64,000 nucleotides of DNA. Origin: Clostridia bacterium. GTDB lineage: Bacteria; Bacillota; Clostridia; Christensenellales; Aristaeellaceae. The stretch spans positions 124,001 through 188,000 of the forward strand of contig JAFVXE010000061.1 of assembly GCA_017501255.1 (NCBI GenBank), written 5' to 3'. A program made the translations under genes and the position numbers. Below, piece by piece: positions 1 to 8,712 of this stretch. Numbering within the stretch: position 1 is the first letter of the stretch; each line of letters starts with the position of its first letter. The notes below the pieces were generated by a model that saw only the letters and a list, made by a program, of their open reading frames with translations, made no database searches and had not been told where the DNA came from.

Positions 1-1260
1 TTCCTGTCCATCAGCGCCTTCTGGCAGCTGTATGACAATGTGGTTCCCCTGATTCTGAAGAACACTTTCCAGATGCGGGATGATATTTCCGGCGTGATCA
101 TGGCGCTGGACAACATTCTGGCGCTGTTCCTGCTGCCGCTTTTCGGCAAGCTGTCCGACAAGGTATCCACCCCGCTGGGCAAGCGCCGTCCCTTCATCTT
201 TTTCGGCACTGCCTGCGCCGTGGTGCTGATGAACCTGCTGCCGGTGATGGAGCACAAAATGGCTTTGCTGCCCTTCATCATTCTGCTGGGACTTTTGCTC
301 ATCGCCATGGGCACTTACCGTTCCCCCGCCGTTGCGCTGATGCCTGATGTAACGCCCAAGCCCCTCCGCTCCAAGGGCAATGCCATCATCAACCTGATGG
401 GTGCCCTGGGCGGCGTATTTACGCTGGCTGTGACGGGGATGCTGGTGGGAACCCAGGCGGACGGGCGGCCTGATTATCAGCCGCTGTTCATCGCCGTATC
501 GCTGCTGATGGTAGTGGCTGTGCTGATTCTGCTCTTCTTCGTCAAGGAGAACAAGCTGGCCGCCGAAGCCCGCCGGATCAATGACGAACTGGATGCAAGC
601 AGCAATGATGAGGCTGCCCAGGCATCCGCCGAGAGCGCCGGGGCGCTGCCCGCGGACAAGCGCCGCAGTCTGATGCTGATCCTTTTCTCCGTTTTCTTCT
701 GGTTCATGGGCTACAATGCCGTCACCACCTCCTTTACCAAGTATGTTTCCGTTCGTTGGAACTACGATCTGGCGGCCGCTTCCCAGTGCCTGATGATCGG
801 CACGGTGGCTGCGGTGCTCAGCTACCTGCCGGTAGGTTTCCTGTCCTCCCGTTTCGGTCGCAAGCGTGTGATTCAGGTCGGCGTGGTGGTGCTGGCTGCG
901 GCCTTTGCTGCCGCTGCCTTCTTCCCCACCTTCAATGCTGCCGTGTACGTGGTTTTTGCCATGGTGGGCATCGCCTGGGCCATGATCAATGTGAACTCCT
1001 ACCCCATGGTGGTGGAGATCAGCAAAAGCGGCGATGTGGGCAAGTATACCGGTTATTACTACACCTTCTCCATGGCGGCCCAGATCGTCACGCCCATCCT
1101 CAGCGGCATTCTGTTGCAGCACGTGGGCTATCATACCCTGATGCCCTACGCAGCCATCATGGTGGCGGTTTCCTTTGTGACCATCAGCCTCAGCCGCCAT
1201 GGCGACAACAAGCCCCAGCTGCCCGATGACAAGCTGGAGCTCTTCAACGATCCCGACTGA
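1..1260 (+). CDS. MFS transporter (SLC45-like), 5' end cut by window edge
   Basis: Open in frame from base 1, so the true start lies just upstream and only a few N-terminal residues are missing. The chain is strongly hydrophobic, with many membrane segments in two bundles and a polar, Ala/Glu/Ser-rich cytoplasmic loop near residues 190-215. The segment KLSDKVSTPLGKRRP after the second helix is the typical MFS loop 2-3 signature (GxLSDR-like). Family knowledge suggests proton- or cation-coupled uptake of a sugar or glycoside, but the substrate cannot be read from sequence. A glycerophosphodiesterase follows 16 bases later, so the two are probably co-transcribed. The promoter is outside the window. 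Confidence 0.85.
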   Translation, partial: FLSISAFWQLYDNVVPLILKNTFQMRDDISGVIMALDNILALFLLPLFGKLSDKVSTPLGKRRPFIFFGTACAVVLMNLLPVMEHKMALLPFIILLGLLLIAMGTYRSPAVALMPDVTPKPLRSKGNAIINLMGALGGVFTLAVTGMLVGTQADGRPDYQPLFIAVSLLMVVAVLILLFFVKENKLAAEARRINDELDASSNDEAAQASAESAGALPADKRRSLMLILFSVFFWFMGYNAVTTSFTKYVSVRWNYDLAAASQCLMIGTVAAVLSYLPVGFLSSRFGRKRVIQVGVVVLAAAFAAAAFFPTFNAAVYVVFAMVGIAWAMINVNSYPMVVEISKSGDVGKYTGYYYTFSMAAQIVTPILSGILLQHVGYHTLMPYAAIMVAVSFVTISLSRHGDNKPQLPDDKLELFNDPD

Positions 1261-1276
1261 CAGGAGATGAAAAGCC

Positions 1277-2107
1277 ATGGGATTCCTTTGGATTGCAGCC
1301 ATTCTGCTGCTGGTGGCAGGTCTTTATCTGCTGCTGATCGCTCCCTGTGACCATCATCCGGATGCCTCCCAATTGGAAGGCTGGCTCTATGCCCACCGTG
1401 GGCTGCATGATGGCAACGTGAAGGTGCCGGAAAACAGTCTGCAGGCCTTCCGGTTGGCAGTGGAGAACGGCTATGGAATGGAACTGGATGTACAGCTGAC
1501 CGCCGACCATCAGCTGGTGGTTTTTCACGACAAAACCCTGAAACGGGTCTGCGGCGTGGATCGGGTGCTGCATACCCTGACCTACGATGAATTGCAGCTC
1601 TATCCCCTGCCGGACGGTTCCACCATTCCGCTGTTTTCACAGGTGCTTTCGCTGGTGAACGGCCGCACGCCGCTGATTGTGGAAGTGAAGTATCACGGTA
1701 ATGTGACAGCCATTGCCAAAGCCACCCATGAAGCCCTGAAGGACTACCATGGCCCTTACTGTGTGGAATCCTTTCATCCTGTAGCCATGCGTTATTTCCG
1801 TCAGAATGCGCCTGACATTCTCCGTGGTCAGCTGGCCTACGGCGGCAAATGGAAAAAAGAGGACAATTCCCTGCCTTTGCACTTCCTTTTGAAGCATCTG
1901 CTGGTCAACTGCATCTCCCGGCCGCATTTCGTTGCGTATTCTGTGCCCACCGATCATACTCTGGCCATGTGGCTGATGAAGAACCTTTTCCATCCCTTGC
2001 TGGCAGCGTGGACCATCCGTGAGCAGATCGTTCTGGAGGATTGTCAGGAAGACTATGACTTCCCCATATTTGAACTGTTTACCCCGGAAAGAGACGAAGA
2101 AGACTGA
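1277..2107 (+). CDS. Membrane-anchored glycerophosphodiester phosphodiesterase
   Basis: Predicted to hydrolyse glycerophosphodiesters to glycerol-3-phosphate and an alcohol. One N-terminal membrane helix (about residues 3-20) is followed by a GDPD TIM-barrel. AHRG near residue 40, MELDVQLT, and VVFHD are the family motifs that carry the catalytic His and the metal-binding Glu/Asp residues. It has a GGAGATG ribosome site before ATG 1277. The MFS gene lies 16 bases upstream and the next gene starts on the last base of its stop codon (TGATG), so translation of the two is probably coupled. At 276 residues it has normal length for short membrane-anchored GDPDs of Clostridia. Confidence 0.88.
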   Translation: MGFLWIAAILLLVAGLYLLLIAPCDHHPDASQLEGWLYAHRGLHDGNVKVPENSLQAFRLAVENGYGMELDVQLTADHQLVVFHDKTLKRVCGVDRVLHTLTYDELQLYPLPDGSTIPLFSQVLSLVNGRTPLIVEVKYHGNVTAIAKATHEALKDYHGPYCVESFHPVAMRYFRQNAPDILRGQLAYGGKWKKEDNSLPLHFLLKHLLVNCISRPHFVAYSVPTDHTLAMWLMKNLFHPLLAAWTIREQIVLEDCQEDYDFPIFELFTPERDEED

Positions 2108-3039
2108 TGATGAACGCTCGTGAAAGGCGGTCGATTCCCTTGAAACGTATTGTAGCGCTGCTGCTGTGCTTTGCGCTGTGCCTGACGATTCCCCTTTCCT
2201 CCCTGGCGGAGCTTTCCTATCTGATTGCGGACAGCGATTCCCGCAAGCTGACAGAAGACGAGCTGTGGCAATGGGACTATGAATCTCTGGGATACATCCT
2301 CAATGAGATCTTTGCCCGGCATGGCTACAACTTTATTCCCGGCGAGAAATACGACTACTATTTCCGCTGTATGCCCTGGTACACGCCCAACGCCGACCCG
2401 GACAATCAGGCCGCCTGCTATCCCAAACTCAACAGCGTGGAATGGTACAACGAGCAGCAGGTCAAAGCCGTGCGCCGGCAGATGCGGGAAAGTGGCAATT
2501 ACAACCTCGGCGGCAAATCGGTATGGGATTATTTCTCCTCCGGCTTTGATACCCTGCAAGGGTTTGAATACATCCAGCTGAAAGCGGGACAGAAGCTGCC
2601 GGTTTACTCTGCTCCCAGCCGTTCCTCCTGGCAGGGTGCCAATGGCAAAGCAAAGGTGAGCACCAACGGCAATGTATGGGCTGCCGGTTGGGAAAACGGG
2701 TGGATGCTGATCATGTACGAAACCAATAACGGCTCTGTGCGGGTCGGTTATGTGGATGCAGGCGATATCAGGGGGGATATTCCGGAAAACCGCCGCCTCA
2801 CATATGAGTACCAACCCGCCACTGTTCACACCCGCTGCACCCTGACGGATGACCCAGCCCGCACCAATTCTGCCATTGTGATTCTTCAGCCCGGACAGAC
2901 CGTCACCTATCTGAGCAGCTATTTCAACTCCTGTCCCTGGGATTATGTGGAGACCATCGCAGAAGGAAAAACCGTCCGTGGCTTCGTTCCGGCTGGATGC
3001 CTGGATATCAGCGGACAGACGGATGCCATTGGTAAGTGA
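2107..3039 (+). CDS. Secreted YARHG-domain protein with SH3-like C-terminal region
   Basis: An N-terminal signal peptide (basic start, hydrophobic core near residues 15-30, likely cleavage after SLA) precedes a YARHG domain. In that domain the segment EIFARHGYNF matches the name-giving motif, with conserved Trp and Tyr residues around it, at about residues 45-125. The rest (about 155-310) looks like two SH3-like beta segments, each with an xPVYSAPS or VHTRCTLTDD strand. The YARHG domain is thought to act outside the cell at the envelope and has no known reaction. Start and previous stop overlap by one base. Two adjacent ATG codons (2107, 2110) are both possible starts. Confidence 0.75.
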   Translation: MMNARERRSIPLKRIVALLLCFALCLTIPLSSLAELSYLIADSDSRKLTEDELWQWDYESLGYILNEIFARHGYNFIPGEKYDYYFRCMPWYTPNADPDNQAACYPKLNSVEWYNEQQVKAVRRQMRESGNYNLGGKSVWDYFSSGFDTLQGFEYIQLKAGQKLPVYSAPSRSSWQGANGKAKVSTNGNVWAAGWENGWMLIMYETNNGSVRVGYVDAGDIRGDIPENRRLTYEYQPATVHTRCTLTDDPARTNSAIVILQPGQTVTYLSSYFNSCPWDYVETIAEGKTVRGFVPAGCLDISGQTDAIGK

Positions 3040-3073
3040 ATGTCTGAGCGTGATCAAGCGTCAAAATACGTAC

Positions 3074-3115
3074 TTTTTTTGCCTTTTTCAAAAACAGCTT
3101 GAAGAGGCAAAAAAA
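3074..3115. repeat. Imperfect inverted repeat overlapping a promoter
   Basis: Seven T, GCC, five T, CAA on the left mirror TTGAA, GAGGC and seven A on the right around a loop of about seven bases. No T-run follows on either strand, so it is a poor intrinsic terminator. The right arm includes the -35 box of the next gene, which makes an operator plausible. Confidence 0.5.
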
Positions 3116-3127
3116 TATTGGTATAAT
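3099..3127 (+). promoter_or_regulatory. Predicted sigma-A promoter of the SARP-like regulator
   Basis: TTGAAG at 3099-3104 and a perfect TATAAT at 3122-3127 are separated by 17 bases. The start codon lies 50 bases downstream behind GGGAGG. Confidence 0.75.
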
Positions 3128-3177
3128 TATTTCTTGTTATACAATCAATTGTTTTCTTTTGGGAGGATGCTGCCATT

Positions 3178-4452
3178 ATGGATACCAATATTCGCATTTG
3201 CATGTTCGGGGGGTTCAACCTCTATATTAACAACGACTGCAAGAATACCTGTATCCTGAAATCCAAGAAGGGTATGTCGCTTTTGCAGTATCTGATTCTC
3301 AAATACGATACCGTCGTACCCAATTATCGTCTCATTGAGCTGCTGTGGCCCAACGAGGAAAGCAGCAACCCCGAAAATGCGCTGAAAACGTTGGTCAGCC
3401 GCTTCCGTGCGCTGCTCAACCAGTGCCACGAAGGTCTCGGCAGCTGCATTGAAGCCAGCCGTGGCGGCTACCGCTTTGTGCTGCTGCCCGGCATGAGCGT
3501 GGATGTGTTCGAGTTCGAAGAGATTTGCCACAAGCTGCACAATGTGCATGAATTAACCCCTGAAAATCGTGCACTCTATCAGCGGGCAATCACCCTGCAT
3601 TCCGGCGACCTGCTTTCCACCGCCGAACAGGATGAGTGGGTGGTCAGCGCCAGCGTTGGCATCCATGGCAAGTACATGAAGCTGGTGTACGAGTATCTGG
3701 ATTTCCTCAAGGAAACCGAAGAATACAACGATATCATCCAGACCTGCCGCTTTGCACTGGAAACCGACGCCTTCGATGAGCGGCTGCATCTGGAACTGAT
3801 GAACGCACTGGTAAAAACCAACCGCAACAACGAAGCGTTGATGCAGTACAAGCACGTTACCAATCTGCATTTCCGTTATCTGGGCGTAAAGCCCCCGGAA
3901 GGTATTCAGCAGTTTTACAAGCAGATCATTCAGGCCGGCAGCAGTCTGGAGATGAACCTGGACAGTATGCGGGCAGAACTGCAGGAATACGGCGATGTAC
4001 ACGGCGCTTTCGAGTGCGAATATGCGGTTTTCCGTGAGATTTACAACCTGCAGATGCGCAACCTGGAACGGTTCGGCACCAATATGTATCTGGCCATGAT
4101 CATGGTCAGCAGCATGGATGGCGAGCCCATTGATCCCCTGCGTCTGGATGACATTATGAAGGGGCTTGCTGAAATTCTCAAGGAACGGCTGCGCAAGGGC
4201 GATACCTTCACCCACTTCAGCCCGTCCCAGTTTGCCTTGCTTTTGCCCACTGTCACCGACGAAACCAGCCATATGGTCATCGAGCGCATCAAGCGTTTCT
4301 TCTACCAGCGCTATCCCAACAGCAACGTGATGTTCAGCTATCGCGTCGGCCCGCTCAATCCGTCCAATCCTGCGCCGGTTGAAGGTGAAAATGCAGCCAC
4401 CCGCAAAAAGAAAGGTTCTGCTGCCAAGGCACCGGCGCATACAGTAAAATGA
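3178..4452 (+). CDS. SARP-like regulator (winged helix + BTAD) with degenerate GGDEF-like C-terminus
   Basis: Residues 1-105 look like an OmpR-type winged helix (RLIELLWPNE and NALKTLVSRFRALL are the recognition-region hallmarks). Residues about 108-255 form a BTAD-type alpha-helical repeat region (FEFEEICHKL to GIQQFYKQII), the layout of SARP regulators. The last 130 residues keep the pattern of a diguanylate cyclase core (LRKGDTFTHFSPSQFALLLP), but the GGDEF position reads SPSQF at about 348-352, so cyclase activity is unlikely. It may bind a nucleotide or serve as a dimer module. Start ATG 3178 has GGGAGG eight bases or so upstream. Thioredoxin follows 20 bases later and is probably co-transcribed. 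The target genes are unknown. Confidence 0.8.
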   Translation: MDTNIRICMFGGFNLYINNDCKNTCILKSKKGMSLLQYLILKYDTVVPNYRLIELLWPNEESSNPENALKTLVSRFRALLNQCHEGLGSCIEASRGGYRFVLLPGMSVDVFEFEEICHKLHNVHELTPENRALYQRAITLHSGDLLSTAEQDEWVVSASVGIHGKYMKLVYEYLDFLKETEEYNDIIQTCRFALETDAFDERLHLELMNALVKTNRNNEALMQYKHVTNLHFRYLGVKPPEGIQQFYKQIIQAGSSLEMNLDSMRAELQEYGDVHGAFECEYAVFREIYNLQMRNLERFGTNMYLAMIMVSSMDGEPIDPLRLDDIMKGLAEILKERLRKGDTFTHFSPSQFALLLPTVTDETSHMVIERIKRFFYQRYPNSNVMFSYRVGPLNPSNPAPVEGENAATRKKKGSAAKAPAHTVK

Positions 4453-4472
4453 CAACAACAGGAGGAATGTAA

Positions 4473-4778
4473 ATGGCTATTCTGCACGCTTCCGCCACGA
4501 ACTTTGACGCCGAAGTACTCCAGTGTCCCCAGACCGTTCTGGTGGATTTTTACGCCGACTGGTGCGGCCCCTGCAAAATGCTGACCCCTGTCATCGATGA
4601 AATCGCCGCAGAGCATCCCGATGTAAAGGTTGTGAAGCTCAACGTGGACCATGCTCCCGAAATTGCCTCCCGGTACGGCGTGATGAGCATCCCCACGCTG
4701 ATTGTTTTCAAAGGCGGCCAGCCGGCCAATCAATCCGTTGGGTACACGGGCAAACAGGGCATTGTTGAAATGCTTTGA
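4473..4778 (+). CDS. trxA: Thioredoxin
   Basis: A 101-residue single-domain thioredoxin. The redox motif WCGPCK puts the two active cysteines at residues 31 and 34, and the cis-proline motif SIPT is present near residue 75. It would act in the cytoplasm as a general dithiol reductant fed by thioredoxin reductase, which is not in this window. An AGGAGG site precedes the ATG. It sits 20 bases behind the SARP-like regulator and ends at a terminator. Length is slightly below the usual 104-108 residues, with the C-terminal helix short. Confidence 0.95.
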   Translation: MAILHASATNFDAEVLQCPQTVLVDFYADWCGPCKMLTPVIDEIAAEHPDVKVVKLNVDHAPEIASRYGVMSIPTLIVFKGGQPANQSVGYTGKQGIVEML

Positions 4779-4788
4779 TTTCAAAACA

Positions 4789-4824
4789 CAAAAGCGCCGC
4801 AGCGATCTGCTGAGGCGCTTTTTC
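4789..4824 (+). terminator. Intrinsic terminator after thioredoxin
   Basis: AAAGCGCC at 4791-4798 pairs with GGCGCTTT at 4814-4821 and runs into TTTTTC. Confidence 0.8.
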
Positions 4825-4840
4825 TTACCATGCAGGCAAA

Positions 4841-4875
4841 CAAAAGCAGGCTTACATTTTGCAAGCCTGCTTTTG
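4841..4875 (-). terminator. Intrinsic terminator of abrB
   Basis: CAAAAGCAGGCTT and AAGCCTGCTTTTG form a perfect 13-pair stem. On the minus strand it lies 14 bases beyond the abrB stop and is followed by TTTGCC. Confidence 0.75.
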
Positions 4876-4889
4876 TTCAGGGTACATCA

Positions 4890-5135
4890 TCAGTCCTGAG
4901 CCTTCATTTCGGCCAAGCACTTCTCGCACACGCGCTTTCCCTTGAAAAGCGTGACATTTCGTGCATCATTGCAAAAAATACAGCCGGGCTGATATTTCTT
5001 GAGGATGATCTCGTCGCCTTCGGTGAAGATCTCGAGGGTATCCTTAATTTCGATGCCCATAGTCTTACGCAGTTCAATCGGGATAACCACGCGGCCCAGA
5101 TTGTCCAGTTTCCGAACCACACCTGTGGATTTCAT
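4890..5135 (-). CDS. AbrB/SpoVT-family transcription regulator with C-terminal zinc-ribbon-like motif
   Basis: Residues 1-47 are a SpoVT-AbrB swapped-hairpin DNA-binding domain (VVRKLDNLGRVVIPIELR is its signature). Residues 52-73 carry two CxxC pairs (C52/C55 and C70/C73), a possible metal knuckle that is frequent in clostridial members. The family controls the shift from growth to stationary phase and sporulation in Bacillus. The gene is single, with its own promoter and terminator, and lies back to back with spmA across 173 bases. An AGGAGG site is placed correctly before the ATG. The exact targets are not visible. Confidence 0.88.
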   Translation of the reverse strand: MKSTGVVRKLDNLGRVVIPIELRKTMGIEIKDTLEIFTEGDEIILKKYQPGCIFCNDARNVTLFKGKRVCEKCLAEMKAQD

Positions 5136-5183
5136 CTATGCCGCCTCCTGTTCTTATAGCATATCAAGAAATCAGACATGAGT

Positions 5184-5212
5184 ATCATAAATGAAAATTG
5201 CACAACTGTCAA
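5184..5212 (-). promoter_or_regulatory. Predicted sigma-A promoter of abrB
   Basis: Read on the minus strand: TTGACA (plus 5207-5212), 17-base spacer, TATGAT (plus 5184-5189). The rest of the 5136-5308 gap shows no clear plus-strand sigma-A promoter for spmA. A sporulation sigma factor is possible. Confidence 0.7.
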
Positions 5213-5308
5213 TGCACAATACGGCAACTAATGCGCCCTGTTTACATATTATTTGGTGTATGAAATCCAACAAAAATCGAACTTTTTCGACGTGCACAGG
5301 AGGTAAAA

Positions 5309-5896
5309 ATGTTTTTTCAGTTTCTTTGGTTCACAATGATCGGCAGCGCGCTCCTGTGGGCCATGCTCACCGGGCAAAGCAGTGTGATTCTCCCAGCTGC
5401 GCTGGAAAGCGCTGCAAATGCCATACAAATTTCATTGCAATTGCTGGCAGGTTATCTGTTTTTCTGCGGAATGATCGCTATCGTAAGCAAAATACGTCTT
5501 CAGGAATCATTTTGCCGCGTTTTCCAGCCTGTGCTATGCCGATTGCTGGGAAAGAAAACAAACAGCGCTGCTTTGGAAGCGGTTGGCATGAATCTGTCAG
5601 CCAATCTGCTGGGGCTTGGCAATGCTGCTACCCCCTACGGCATGAAGGCAGCGCAACTGCTGGATGGAGCTGCTGGCGGCGGCAACCGGCATGGGCTGTA
5701 TATGCTGCTGATCATCAACGCCACCAGCATTCAGCTGTTGCCCACCACCGTACTCACACTGCGCATTGGCGCCGGTTCCGCCGATCCCAATGCGATTGTG
5801 CTGCCATCGCTGGCAGCAACAGCGGTTTCCACCGGAGTGGGTGTTCTTTTGGGACTGCTTTGCCGCAAAATGATGGAGGCGAAGGATGCTGCATGA
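5309..5896 (+). CDS. spmA: Spore maturation protein A
   Basis: A 195-residue membrane protein with about five hydrophobic segments and the nucleoside-recognition Gate domain. The segment NLLGLGNAATPYGMKA near residue 105 is the strongest family signature. In Bacillus, SpmA and SpmB are needed for spore-core dehydration, so the pair points to a sporulating host. AGGAGG lies just before ATG 5309. The 3' end overlaps spmB by 11 bases, the usual arrangement of this pair. Confidence 0.93.
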   Translation: MFFQFLWFTMIGSALLWAMLTGQSSVILPAALESAANAIQISLQLLAGYLFFCGMIAIVSKIRLQESFCRVFQPVLCRLLGKKTNSAALEAVGMNLSANLLGLGNAATPYGMKAAQLLDGAAGGGNRHGLYMLLIINATSIQLLPTTVLTLRIGAGSADPNAIVLPSLAATAVSTGVGVLLGLLCRKMMEAKDAA

Positions 5897-6389
5897 GTTG
5901 TTATGGCCCCTGTTGCTGCTTTCGCTGCTGGGCGGCGCCATGTGGAAGCGCCTGCCGGTCTACGATCTGTTTGTGGAAGGCGCCAAGGATGGCATAAACG
6001 TAGCGGTACAGATACTGCCCAATCTGGCTGCAATGCTGATTGCCGTCACCCTGATGGAGCGAACCGGACTGATCGCTGCCCTGTGCCGCCTGAGTGAACC
6101 GCTGCTTTCCCTGATGGGCTTGCCCGAAGAAGTGGCCCCGCTGGTGGCGGTACGGCCACTGAGCGGCTCGGCAGCGCTGGCCGTACTGGAGCGCATCCTG
6201 AACCAGTACGGCCCGGACAGCCGCATCGGGCTCGTTGCTTCCACTGCCATGGGTTCCAGCGAAACCATATTTTATACCATCTGCGTTTACCTGAGCGGCT
6301 GCAAGGACCGCCGCACCGGCTACGCCATCCCCTGCGCCCTTGCGGGAATGTTTGCGGGACTTTGGGTATGCGGGCTTTTCTTCCGTTGA
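5886..6389 (+). CDS. spmB: Spore maturation protein B
   Basis: A 167-residue membrane protein with a Gate domain. PLSGSAALAVLERI and TAMGSSETIFYT are characteristic of SpmB. It starts inside the last codons of spmA, so translational coupling is likely. It works with SpmA in maturation of the spore core in Bacillus. The stop codon overlaps the -35 box of the metG leader promoter at 6386-6391, so the sporulation pair and the metG operon abut without any terminator between them. Confidence 0.93.
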   Translation: MLHELLWPLLLLSLLGGAMWKRLPVYDLFVEGAKDGINVAVQILPNLAAMLIAVTLMERTGLIAALCRLSEPLLSLMGLPEEVAPLVAVRPLSGSAALAVLERILNQYGPDSRIGLVASTAMGSSETIFYTICVYLSGCKDRRTGYAIPCALAGMFAGLWVCGLFFR

Positions 6390-6413
6390 CAATCGGCAAA
6401 AATCGGGTATAAT
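6386..6413 (+). promoter_or_regulatory. Promoter of the metG T-box leader
   Basis: Perfect TTGACA at 6386-6391 and perfect TATAAT at 6408-6413 with a 16-base spacer. The -35 box lies over the spmB stop codon. Confidence 0.85.
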
Positions 6414-6419
6414 AACCGA

Positions 6420-6660
6420 GTACATACATTGCGCTGTGAATGAGAGAGTACCCGTATGAGACCGGCAAAAGAGAGCTGCGGTTGGTGAAAAGCAGCCCGG
6501 ATGGCAGCGGCGAACATGGCTCGGGAGCGCTTTTGCCCGATAGGTAGGGCAAAACGGCAGGCACCGTTACTCGCCATCAAAGCAACAAACCAGGGTGGTA
6601 CCGCGGAAATTCTCCGCCCCTTTCCGTTTCATTACGAAGCGGAGAAGGGCGGTTTTTCTT
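6420..6660 (+). promoter_or_regulatory. T-box riboswitch (methionyl) upstream of metG
   Basis: The conserved T-box sequence lies at 6588-6605 (AACCAGGGTGGTACCGCG). Stem I features precede it: AGAGAGTA near 6443 and a GGTGAAAAG distal element near 6484. The likely specifier is ATG at 6516-6518, set in GAAC-ATG-GCTC, which matches methionine. The terminator stem pairs CCGCCC (6614-6619) with GGGCGG (6647-6652) and ends in TTTTT. Uncharged tRNA-Met would favour the antiterminator and let metG be transcribed. The specifier choice is by pattern and context, not by folding. Confidence 0.9.
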
Positions 6661-6717
6661 TCGTCAATACACAAAAGAGATCATTCCACCATGGAGAACT
6701 TCAAGGAGGGAACCCCA

Positions 6718-8712
6718 ATGGCTGAAAAATTCTACATCACAACCCCCATCTATTACCCCAGCGGCAATATGCACATCGGTCACACCTATACCACCGTGGC
6801 CGCCGATACCATGACCCGCTTCAAGCGCCTGACCGGCCATGATGCCTATTTCCTGACCGGTACGGACGAACACGGCCAGAAGATCGAAGAAAAGGCCGCT
6901 GAGGCTGGCGTAACGCCCAAGGAATTCGTGGACAAGATCGTTGCCGAAACCAAGAAGCTGTGGGAGTTGATGAACATCCAGTACGATGACTTCATCCGCA
7001 CCACCGACGAGCGCCATGAGAAGATCGTGCAGAAGATCTTCCGTCAGTTCTACGAGCAGGGCGACATCTACAAGAGCGAGTACGAAGGTATGTACTGCAC
7101 CCCCTGCGAATCCTTCTGGACCGCCTCCCAGCTGGTGGAAAAGAACGGCGAAAAGGTCTGTCCTGACTGCGGCCGTCCCTGCAAGCCCACCAAGGAAGAA
7201 AGCTACTTCTTCCGGATGAGCAAGTATCAGGATTGGCTGATCGACTATATCGAGACCCATCCGGATTTCATCCAGCCCGCCGCCCGTGCCAACGAAATGC
7301 TGAACAACTTCCTGCGCCCCGGCCTGCAGGATCTCTGCGTCAGCCGCACCAGCTTCAAGTGGGGCGTGCCTGTTGATTTTGACGACAAACACGTAGTCTA
7401 CGTGTGGATTGACGCTCTGAGCAACTACATCACCGCTCTGGGCTACGGCACCGATCACGACGAGCTGATGCAGAAGTACTGGCCTGCCAATGTGCATCTG
7501 GTGGGTAAGGAAATTGTGCGCTTCCATACCATTTACTGGCCCATCATGCTGCACGCTCTGGGTCTGCCCCTGCCCAAGCAGGTATTCGGCCACGGCTGGC
7601 TGCTCTTTGGCGGCGACAAGATGGCCAAATCCAAGGGCAATGTGCAGTATGCCCAGCCTGTGGTGGCCTGCTATGGCTGCGATGCCCTGCGCTACTACCT
7701 GATGCGTGAAATGCCCTTCGGCGCAGACGGCAACTACACCAACGAAGCCTTCCTCAACCGTATGAACGCCGATCTGGCCAACGACCTGGGCAACCTGGTC
7801 AGCCGCACGGTTGCCATGCTGGAGAAGTATTTCGACGGCGTGCTGCCCGCCTGGACCAATGCCGTGGACGAAGAACTGGACAAGCCCCTGCATGAGCATT
7901 GCCAGGCTTTGCCCTCCCTTGTGGAAGCGCAGATGGACAAGCTGCAGTTCAGCCAGGCGCTGACCGAGATTTGGAAGGTGATCGGCGAGTGCAACAAGTA
8001 CATCGACCTGACCCAGCCCTGGGTGCTGGGCAAGGATCCCGAGAAAAAGGATCGCCTTGCCAATGTGCTGCTGACCCTGGCCGAATGCGTCCGTTATGTG
8101 GCTGTGCTGATCTATCCCTTCATGCCCACCACTCCTGAGCGCATCTTCGCACAGCTGGGCGTTGAAGAGGAAGCACTGACGACCTGGGAATCCCTGCAAA
8201 CCTTCGGACAGCTGCCCGCCGGCATCAAGGTGTGCAAAGGCGAAGCCCTGTTCCCCCGCATCGATGTGAAGAAGGAACTGGAGATTCTCAGTCCCGCCGA
8301 AGCCCCCAAGGCAGAAGCCAAAGCTGAGAAGAAAGCGGAAAAGAAGGCCGAAAAGAAGCATGAGGAGCCGGAGTATCCCGCTGAGATCAACATTGACACC
8401 TTCTTCCAGTCCAAGATTCAGGTGGGCCGTGTGCTGGAATGCACGAATGTGCCCAAGTCCAAGAAGCTGCTGCAATTCCGCCTGTCCTTCGGCAAGGATG
8501 GCGAGCGCACCATTCTCTCCGGCATCGCTCAGTACTATCCCAACCCGGAAGAACTGGTGGGCCGCCAGATCGTTGCCATCACCAACCTGAAGCCCCGCAT
8601 GATGATGGGCATCGAAAGCCACGGCATGATCCTGTCCGCTGTGGACGGAAACGGCAACCTGCGTCTGGTCTCCGTGGGCGAGGGCGTTGAGGACGGTGCC
8701 ATCGTCGGATGA
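6718..8712 (+). CDS. metG: Methionyl-tRNA synthetase with C-terminal tRNA-binding domain
   Basis: Charges tRNA-Met with methionine. The Rossmann core opens with ITTPIYYPSGNMHIGH (HIGH-type motif at 19-22). A zinc knuckle has C127/C130 and C148/C151. The KMSKS loop reads KMAKS at 301-305. A Lys/Ala/Glu-rich linker near residues 525-550 leads to an EMAP/Trbp111-type tRNA-binding domain at the C-terminus. The start was set at ATG 6718 because AAGGAGGG precedes it and the product begins like the family. In-frame codons upstream lie in the T-box. The last four bases overlap tatD, and the gene heads a five-gene operon. Confidence 0.96.
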   Translation: MAEKFYITTPIYYPSGNMHIGHTYTTVAADTMTRFKRLTGHDAYFLTGTDEHGQKIEEKAAEAGVTPKEFVDKIVAETKKLWELMNIQYDDFIRTTDERHEKIVQKIFRQFYEQGDIYKSEYEGMYCTPCESFWTASQLVEKNGEKVCPDCGRPCKPTKEESYFFRMSKYQDWLIDYIETHPDFIQPAARANEMLNNFLRPGLQDLCVSRTSFKWGVPVDFDDKHVVYVWIDALSNYITALGYGTDHDELMQKYWPANVHLVGKEIVRFHTIYWPIMLHALGLPLPKQVFGHGWLLFGGDKMAKSKGNVQYAQPVVACYGCDALRYYLMREMPFGADGNYTNEAFLNRMNADLANDLGNLVSRTVAMLEKYFDGVLPAWTNAVDEELDKPLHEHCQALPSLVEAQMDKLQFSQALTEIWKVIGECNKYIDLTQPWVLGKDPEKKDRLANVLLTLAECVRYVAVLIYPFMPTTPERIFAQLGVEEEALTTWESLQTFGQLPAGIKVCKGEALFPRIDVKKELEILSPAEAPKAEAKAEKKAEKKAEKKHEEPEYPAEINIDTFFQSKIQVGRVLECTNVPKSKKLLQFRLSFGKDGERTILSGIAQYYPNPEELVGRQIVAITNLKPRMMMGIESHGMILSAVDGNGNLRLVSVGEGVEDGAIVG

